10,180 nucleotides of DNA. Source: an uncultured Lachnospiraceae bacterium (GTDB lineage Bacteria > Bacillota > Clostridia > Lachnospirales > Lachnospiraceae). Each line of letters starts with the position of its first letter. The stretch's first letter is position 1. A program made the translations under genes and the position numbers. This document shows, piece by piece, positions 6,165 to 10,180 of this stretch. The DNA is taken from the NCBI GenBank assembly GCA_902473545.1, contig CABRSG010000062.1, forward strand, positions 1 to 10,180, in the 5' to 3' direction. The notes under the pieces were generated by a model. The model saw only the letters and a list, made by a program, of their open reading frames with translations, was not told the DNA's origin and did not search any database.

Positions 6165-7076
6165 CTAATCCTCCATATATATTTTTAGTGTCTGCTCCGC
6201 ATTCCTGCGAATGATATCCCGCGCCTCGATAGGCTCTAACACTTCAGCCTTCGATCCGAAAGTCATAAGCCACGTCACCAGGTTATCCAGGTCCGTATAA
6301 TCGGCCGTAAAGAGCAACTTCCCATCATCCGCTTCCGTAAAGCAATGCGGTCCAAACTCTTCAACCAGCCGCCATTTCATATCCGGTGTAAAAAGCGCCT
6401 TTACCTTTATACCACCCGGAAATATCTTCTCATTCGACAGATTCGGCATGGGTGCATTCCGACAGACAAAATCAATCTCCGTTTCAGCGACTCTGTCCAT
6501 GCGGTTCAGCTTAAACAGCCTGTAATCTTCCCGTGCTTTACACCAGCCCCACACATACCAGTTTGACCACTTGAAAACCAGATAATAGGGTTCGATCGTT
6601 CTGCTGCTTTCTCCGGATGGTGCATAATATCTGAACGCCAAAAGATGCCTGTTTTCTATCGCACTCTGGATCGCCTCGATCTTTGGAGCTAGCGACCCCT
6701 TATACCAGGAAGACAGATCAATCAGCATGGAATCCCTGCCGCTTATGAACTCCGAAGATCCTGTCTGAATCTTCTCCATCAACTGTCCGTAGTATCGACT
6801 TCCGCTCACGCTATCCAGACTCCGGAGTCCGGCAAGGATCATCTGCATGTCCTTTGATGTCAGAATTGTCCTGTCCATGCGGTATCCATCCATAATGCTG
6901 ATTCCTCCGCCGGCGCCCTGAGCAGTCTTTATAGGAATCCCGGCCTTACACAGATCTTCAATATCACGGTTTATCGTTCTCCGCGATACTTCAAACCTTT
7001 CTGCCAGCTCAGGAGCCGTTGTCTTCTCTTCCTGCAGTAAGATCGACAATATTCCTATCAGCCTGTCTATCTTCAT
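6165..7076 (-). CDS. WYL-domain transcriptional regulator (YafY/HTH_11 type)
   Basis: A 303-residue regulator. Residues 1-60 form a winged helix-turn-helix (LAERFEVSRRTINRDIEDL, about 24-42, with the recognition helix SRRTINRDI and the wing TAQGAGGG). Residues about 130-220 form the WYL domain (RYYAPSGESSRTIEPYYLVF, SNWYVWGWCKAREDYRLFKLNRM, split here). The eponymous Trp-Tyr-Leu reads Trp-Tyr-Val (residues 173-175), an accepted variant. Residues about 222-303 match the WCX extension (VKALFTPDMKWRLVEEF, ending RRNAEQTLKIY). WYL domains bind ligands such as nucleotides or DNA strands. The gene is first in the operon and probably controls it. It has its own extended -10 promoter about 60 nt upstream, and its last codons supply the ribosome site for the VOC gene. 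Confidence 0.94.
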   Translation of the reverse strand: MKIDRLIGILSILLQEEKTTAPELAERFEVSRRTINRDIEDLCKAGIPIKTAQGAGGGISIMDGYRMDRTILTSKDMQMILAGLRSLDSVSGSRYYGQLMEKIQTGSSEFISGRDSMLIDLSSWYKGSLAPKIEAIQSAIENRHLLAFRYYAPSGESSRTIEPYYLVFKWSNWYVWGWCKAREDYRLFKLNRMDRVAETEIDFVCRNAPMPNLSNEKIFPGGIKVKALFTPDMKWRLVEEFGPHCFTEADDGKLLFTADYTDLDNLVTWLMTFGSKAEVLEPIEARDIIRRNAEQTLKIYMED

Positions 7077-7136
7077 AATCTCTCACGCTCCGTTCATATC
7101 ATAGCAAGCTTAACACGACAACTATATGTCATGTTT

Positions 7137-7145
7137 ATTATATCA
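7137..7145 (-). promoter_or_regulatory. Extended -10 promoter of the WYL operon
   Basis: On the minus strand TGATATAAT (TATAAT at 7137-7142, preceded by TGA) is a perfect extended -10 element, 60 nt upstream of the WYL start. No good -35 is present (TTTCGG at 17 nt), as extended -10 promoters allow. A second, weaker pair (TTGTCG, 17 nt, TATGAA) lies nearer the gene. Confidence 0.6.
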
Positions 7146-7166
7146 TTTCAAAAAAATATCCGAAAC

Positions 7167-7205
7167 AAAAAAACGGCCAGCAAAGAAATCAATCTCCACC
7201 GACCG
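7167..7205 (-). terminator. Terminator-like hairpin at the end of the unidentified fragment
   Basis: In minus-strand RNA, CGGUCGG (7199-7205) can pair with CUGGCCG (7174-7180) over 7 bp, including two G-U pairs. An 18-nt loop lies between and U7 follows (7167-7173). The stop codon of the unidentified fragment (7189-7191) lies in the loop. It would shield the WYL promoter from upstream transcription. Confidence 0.5.
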
Positions 7206-7438
7206 CTATCCTTAAACTCTCTTCACATAATCCATATTCCGCCATCCAATCCTGCTCTTCCGCCTTCCCCATCCGGCCTTGGAAACCTGTCCGGCTTTCA
7301 CTTTCATAATCGTATAAATCCCAACCGGGCAAAAACTGCACTGTGTCATAGCTCGTCCGTAACCGATGAATAACGCACCGGCTTGACTTCGTCTACACCA
7401 AATAAGAGGTATTTTTTAGCCGAACACCCCTGATTTTT
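7189..7438 (-). pseudogene. Unidentified 3' fragment of a minus-strand gene, frameshifted
   Basis: I cannot name the family. One frame is open from 7392 to a TGA at 7189-7191. It reads as acidic, aromatic-rich sequence (YDTVQFLPGWDLYDYESES, then QDWMAEYGLCEESLRIAV). In the adjacent frame, open from about 7441 to a TGA at 7346-7348, the sequence VDEVKPVRYSSVTDEL would join it directly at YDTVQ if about two bases were missing near 7350. Neither piece has a start codon with a ribosome site. The tract ends in a terminator-like hairpin, as a gene end would. I infer the C-terminal end of a decayed gene. The alternative is chance coding-like sequence, since another frame is also open for about 50 codons. 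Confidence 0.35.
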
Positions 7439-7441
7439 ACG

Positions 7442-7698
7442 CTATTCCAGGTTTCATCTATACCCGTTTTAGAATACAGCTTTTTAGTATGGGCGAAGAG
7501 CACGATTTTCAGCTGTATCGGTTTCTACGTCAATCAACCCTGTGCAGTATTTGCATATATCTGGTTCCGGTCATCACGGTCATTACATCCGCCCTCATCC
7601 TGCATGAAGGTATCACCGTAATGTCCGGCGCTGGCACCATACTGGCCCTTGCCGGACTGTTCCTGTCTGAATACAGAGGAAAGCATAAGAATAAATAG
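7442..7698 (+). pseudogene. C-terminal remnant of an EamA/DMT-family transporter
   Basis: The only plus-strand gene material in the window. From about 7540 to a TAG at 7696-7698 the frame reads a typical last part of an EamA (drug/metabolite transporter) protein: IYLVPVITVITSALILHEGI, then a final membrane segment (MSGAGTILALAGLFLSEY) and a basic tail (RGKHKNK). The stretch just upstream resembles the preceding helix in another frame (EYSFLVWAKSTI at about 7472-7507), so a frameshift is likely near 7510-7530. Intact members are about 300 residues with ten helices, and only the last two or three remain. The ATG at 7489 has no family meaning. The 5' part is missing, and the remnant abuts another broken gene of opposite orientation at about 7440. 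Confidence 0.7.
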
Positions 7699-7710
7699 GC
7701 AGACATCCTT

Positions 7711-7959
7711 TTATATGCTGAGCTGTTCGATCAATGCCAGCTCATCAGCCGTAAAGGCCGTATTTTCGCAGCCCTGATATTATCTAAGATCTGTTCCGGT
7801 CTGGAGGCTCCGTCCAGCACGCTGGTCACGATACCGCCGCGCAGCACCCAGGCCAATGCCATCCCCCAGTCTTACAGACGTAGCCGGCAGTTTCAGACCG
7901 CTCGTGCCCAGGCGGTTATAGGTCATTGAGTCATAACGTTTTTCAGATGCTACATACAT
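7711..7959 (-). pseudogene. Aldo/keto reductase (YghZ-like) reduced to its two ends
   Basis: The start at 7959 has GGGAGGA eight bases upstream. The first about 28 residues match the N-terminus of YghZ/L-glyceraldehyde-3-phosphate reductase-type aldo/keto reductases (MYVASEKRY, MTYNRLGTSGLKLPA). Immediately after this, from about 7862, another frame gives the family C-terminus: MALAWVLRGGIVTSVLDGAS and RPEQILDNI. After a further one-base shift near 7764 it continues NTAFTADELALIEQLSI to a TAA at 7711. Intact members are about 320-335 residues. Here about 700 nt of the middle, including all catalytic residues, are gone, plus at least one indel. It cannot encode an enzyme. It is a different subfamily from the reductase at 8884-9840, so it is not a recent copy of it. 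Confidence 0.85.
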
Positions 7960-8007
7960 ATTGCTTGTCCTCCCTATCATTTCAGCAGTTTTTCTGCATT
8001 CTCATAA

Positions 8008-8857
8008 TCAGTCTTTTTCCGTCGATCCCGCGGACGGGCACGCTTCCCATAAAGGGCAGCCCCTCACCCAGACCTTCTTGATCTTTGCGGTATCCGTAAT
8101 TTCCCGGTCGGGTCTGCCCTCCACCAATACCATGGTCGCGGGCCATCCGGGTGCAATCCGTCCGGCTTTTTCGATTCCGAAGGCAACGGCAGCTTTTGCA
8201 GATGCTCCCTGCAGGGCTTCCAGCGGGGTTAACCCCGCCTTCACCAGCAGTTTCATTTCGCGATGGATGGAGGCGCCATGGGCGACTGCCGGCACAAATC
8301 CTCCGGAATTTGCATCTGTCGCCGTCAGAATTGTAACGCCATAGTCATGCAGCAACCTCACCGCCGCCTCCGCATTAGGGTAATCGCTCTCTTTATACCC
8401 GAACTGGCCGCATCTGGAAAAGCTCTCCATCATTACAAGCGTGGGAGCAACGGCCACCTTCTTTTCTGCAATGTCTTTTGCCAGTTCCGCTGGAAAGGGC
8501 TCCTTCATCGGAACATGGAGCAGAATATCCGCTCCGGCATCCACGGCCTGCCGCACTGTGGCAGTCTCGGTAGCGTGAACCGCCACCTTAAGCTTCTTTT
8601 CGTGAGCCGCCCTGACAATGCCCCGCAGAGCCGTTTTGCCTACGGAAAGCGTATGAAACACTTCGAAGCATGGCATCCGCCTGTGCTGCCGTCCCCATAT
8701 GAACGTGGGCATCAATCAGACCGGTCATTAAAAGTCCCTCGCCGCACTCTGCCGGGTCACATTTTTTCACGGCAGTAATCACGCCGTTTTCCACGCTGAC
8801 GACTGCCCCGTCCCAAAACATTTCTCCGTCAAACAACGGGTACTTTAATTCTATCAT
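8008..8857 (-). pseudogene. Metal-dependent amidohydrolase with internal deletion and frameshift
   Basis: The family is the amidohydrolase superfamily (imidazolonepropionase/prolidase-like), cytosolic metal-dependent hydrolases. The start at 8857 has GGAG upstream. Residues 1-63 give the N-terminal beta domain and the metal motif in LIDAHVHMG (His51, His53). The frame then shifts near 8660-8670. In the next frame the barrel continues: IVRAAHEKKLKVAVHATE (third His), DILLHVPM (fourth His), ILTATDANSGG (catalytic Asp) and the closing sequence ITDTAKIKKVWVRG to a stop at 8008. From HVH to KVAVHA only about 45 residues remain where relatives have about 120-130. Some 80 residues, including the usual bridging lysine, are therefore lost, as well as the frame. 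It lies 26 nt downstream of the intact aldo/keto reductase, probably once in one operon with it. The former substrate is unknown. Confidence 0.87.
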
Positions 8858-8883
8858 GAATCTTCTCCACGCTCCCTAAAATT

Positions 8884-9840
8884 TCAAACTCCTCCCAGGA
8901 ACATCTTTCCGTCAGTAAATACATAATTGCGCATACCTTTGCCGCCCACACGATCCGCCGGCAACGCCTCCTCGATCCGGTCAATATCCTCCGCACTCAG
9001 TTCAAGGTCAAGTGCATCAATGGATTCCTGCAAATGATCGGGATTCGTGGTGCCGATCAGACTTTGAACATGGTCATACTTGGCGAGACTCCATGCAAGG
9101 GCCATCTGTGAGATGGTCACACCTTTTTCGTCGGCGATTTCTCTGACTTTACGGATCATGGCGAGATTATTCTCCCGATGCTCCGGCGCCAGCAGCCCGC
9201 GGGTCATAGCCGTGTCTGCAGGATTATTCAGGATATGATCGCTCAGCAGACCGTGACCAACCGTGCCAAAAGCCAGCACCTTGACGCCCAGCTCCTTTGC
9301 CGCCGCAATCAGCTCTTTCTCAATACCGCGCTCCACCAGAGAATACTCCATTTCTACGGTGTGGATGGGATGTACCGCACAGGCACGCCGCAGCGTTTCG
9401 GCATCCACCATGGAGAGACCAATGTGCCGGACATATCCAGCCTGCACCTGTTCGGCAATGGCGCCCACCACCTCTTCTACCGGAACGGTGGTATCCTGCC
9501 GGGCAGGCTGGTACAGATCAATGTAATCCAGTCCCAGGCGGCGCAGGGAATAGGTCAGATGCCCCTTCACATTGTAGGGTTTCACATCCAGACCATAAAT
9601 GCCGCCCTCCGGACAGGGCAGAACGCCAAACTTGACCGACAGGAAATAATTATCATGATTCACTTCTTTTAGTGCCCGTCCTACAATGATTTCACTTTCG
9701 CCGGCGTTATAAAATTCGCCGGTATTAAGCAGCGTGATTCCCGCATCCAATGCTGCATGAATGGTTTTCACAGAGTTTTCGGGATTGCGCACGCTGGACA
9801 TGCCCATAGTGCCAAGCCCCAATCGGTTCCGTTCTTTCAT
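8884..9840 (-). CDS. Aldo/keto reductase family oxidoreductase
   Basis: A 318-residue (alpha/beta)8-barrel NADPH-dependent reductase of the aldo/keto reductase superfamily, at normal length. It begins RLGLGTMGMSS. The tetrad region reads LLNTGEFYNAGESE, with Asn39 where most members have Asp; the catalytic Tyr is Tyr44 and Lys70 is in SVKFG. At the usual His site the motif is LYQPARQD (Ala113), as in the YxPAR subfamily. The C-terminal cofactor-binding part includes LIGTTNPDHLQESIDAL (about 261-277). The start at 9840 follows GAGGAT and lies 13 nt after the MarR stop. The two genes are probably co-transcribed, with the MarR protein as regulator. The substrate (an aldehyde, ketone or quinone) is not apparent. 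The altered tetrad makes reductase activity less certain. Confidence 0.92.
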   Translation of the reverse strand: MKERNRLGLGTMGMSSVRNPENSVKTIHAALDAGITLLNTGEFYNAGESEIIVGRALKEVNHDNYFLSVKFGVLPCPEGGIYGLDVKPYNVKGHLTYSLRRLGLDYIDLYQPARQDTTVPVEEVVGAIAEQVQAGYVRHIGLSMVDAETLRRACAVHPIHTVEMEYSLVERGIEKELIAAAKELGVKVLAFGTVGHGLLSDHILNNPADTAMTRGLLAPEHRENNLAMIRKVREIADEKGVTISQMALAWSLAKYDHVQSLIGTTNPDHLQESIDALDLELSAEDIDRIEEALPADRVGGKGMRNYVFTDGKMFLGGV

Positions 9841-9853
9841 ACTATTATCCTCT

Positions 9854-10180
9854 TCATTTTAATCCATCACAATTCTCTTTTTTTAAAACTTCATTTGCCT
9901 TCTGCAGGAGGTGTACCAGCGTATCAAATTCTTCCTTTCCCATGGCATCCATCAGCCGCAGAAAATGTCCCTCCATCTCCTGCCTGGTGCTTTCCGCCAG
10001 AGCTATCGCCTTTTTTGTGGGAATAATATTGTAAGCCCGCTTATCCTCAGCAGACCGTTCTTTTATAATATATCCTTTTTCCGCCAGAGAAGTCAGATGA
10101 GCCGTCACCATCGGCTTGGATACACCCAGCATCCGGGCCAGCATCACGGAAGTATGCGGACCCGGGGTCCAGATAATAAT
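9854..10180 (-). CDS. MarR-family transcriptional regulator (5' end outside window)
   Basis: The last 109 codons of a winged-helix regulator, open to the window edge. The recognition region is LARMLGVSKPMVTAHLTSL, followed by the beta-wing EKGYIIKERSAEDKRAYNII with the conserved Asp-Lys-Arg, then the C-terminal dimerisation helix ending FDTLVHLLQKANEVLKKEN. Family members are about 140-150 residues, so about 35 residues are missing upstream. A GTG at 10147 is in frame but lies inside the domain, so it is not the true start. It precedes the aldo/keto reductase by 13 nt in the same direction. MarR regulators of this kind usually respond to phenolic or electrophilic compounds, so it likely controls the reductase and the former amidohydrolase. 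Its operator is outside the window. Confidence 0.9.
   Translation of the reverse strand: MIIWTPGPHTSVMLARMLGVSKPMVTAHLTSLAEKGYIIKERSAEDKRAYNIIPTKKAIALAESTRQEMEGHFLRLMDAMGKEEFDTLVHLLQKANEVLKKENCDGLK

Noticed and set aside
9178..9672. Several plus-strand frames opposite the aldo/keto reductase.
   Set aside because: They are antisense shadows of a complete, recognisable gene.
1..10180. CRISPR arrays, tRNA or rRNA genes, insertion sequences, and defence-system genes.
   Set aside because: No regularly spaced repeats, tRNA-like cloverleaf, transposase motif or terminal inverted repeats, and no nuclease, helicase or toxin-antitoxin pair were seen on either strand.

Overview
The window looks like chromosomal DNA from an anaerobic Firmicute, most likely a Lachnospiraceae-type Clostridium relative. 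The reasons are an Rnf complex in the order rnfC-D-G beside a Gx-transporter gene, strong GGAGG ribosome binding sites, extended -10 promoters and moderate GC. This placement is inferred from gene content only. Almost every gene lies on the minus strand, so transcription runs from high to low coordinates.

Positions 1-3500 hold the start of an rnf operon: promoter, rnfC, a frameshifted rnfD, and the first part of rnfG, which reads on in frame from rnfD. Upstream, behind a strong terminator, is a Gx-transporter (heptaprenyl-diphosphate-synthase component I-like) gene, a frequent Rnf neighbour. A small XRE-type regulator follows. Positions 3500-3960 are AT-rich and contain one possible 54-residue small gene. 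Positions 3920-7145 form a compact unit read in the order WYL regulator, VOC protein, GyrI-like protein, GNAT-YoaP acetyltransferase, TfoX N-domain protein. It has an extended -10 promoter at one end and an intrinsic terminator at the other. Spacing is 1-11 nt or overlapping, so it is very probably one operon controlled by its WYL protein. Its last gene, tfoX-like, has a one-base frameshift.

Positions 7189-8857 are a graveyard: an unidentified minus-strand 3' fragment, the 3' end of a plus-strand EamA/DMT transporter, an aldo/keto reductase reduced to its two ends, and an amidohydrolase with an internal deletion. Positions 8884-10180 hold an apparently intact aldo/keto reductase preceded by a MarR-family regulator that runs off the window edge. 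The MarR, reductase and amidohydrolase genes probably formed one operon.

The most notable property of the window is the number of broken genes (six of about sixteen), including rnfD in a core energy-conserving complex. This is either real gene decay or consensus/assembly error, and raw reads would decide. I see no CRISPR array, tRNA, rRNA, insertion sequence or clear new defence system.
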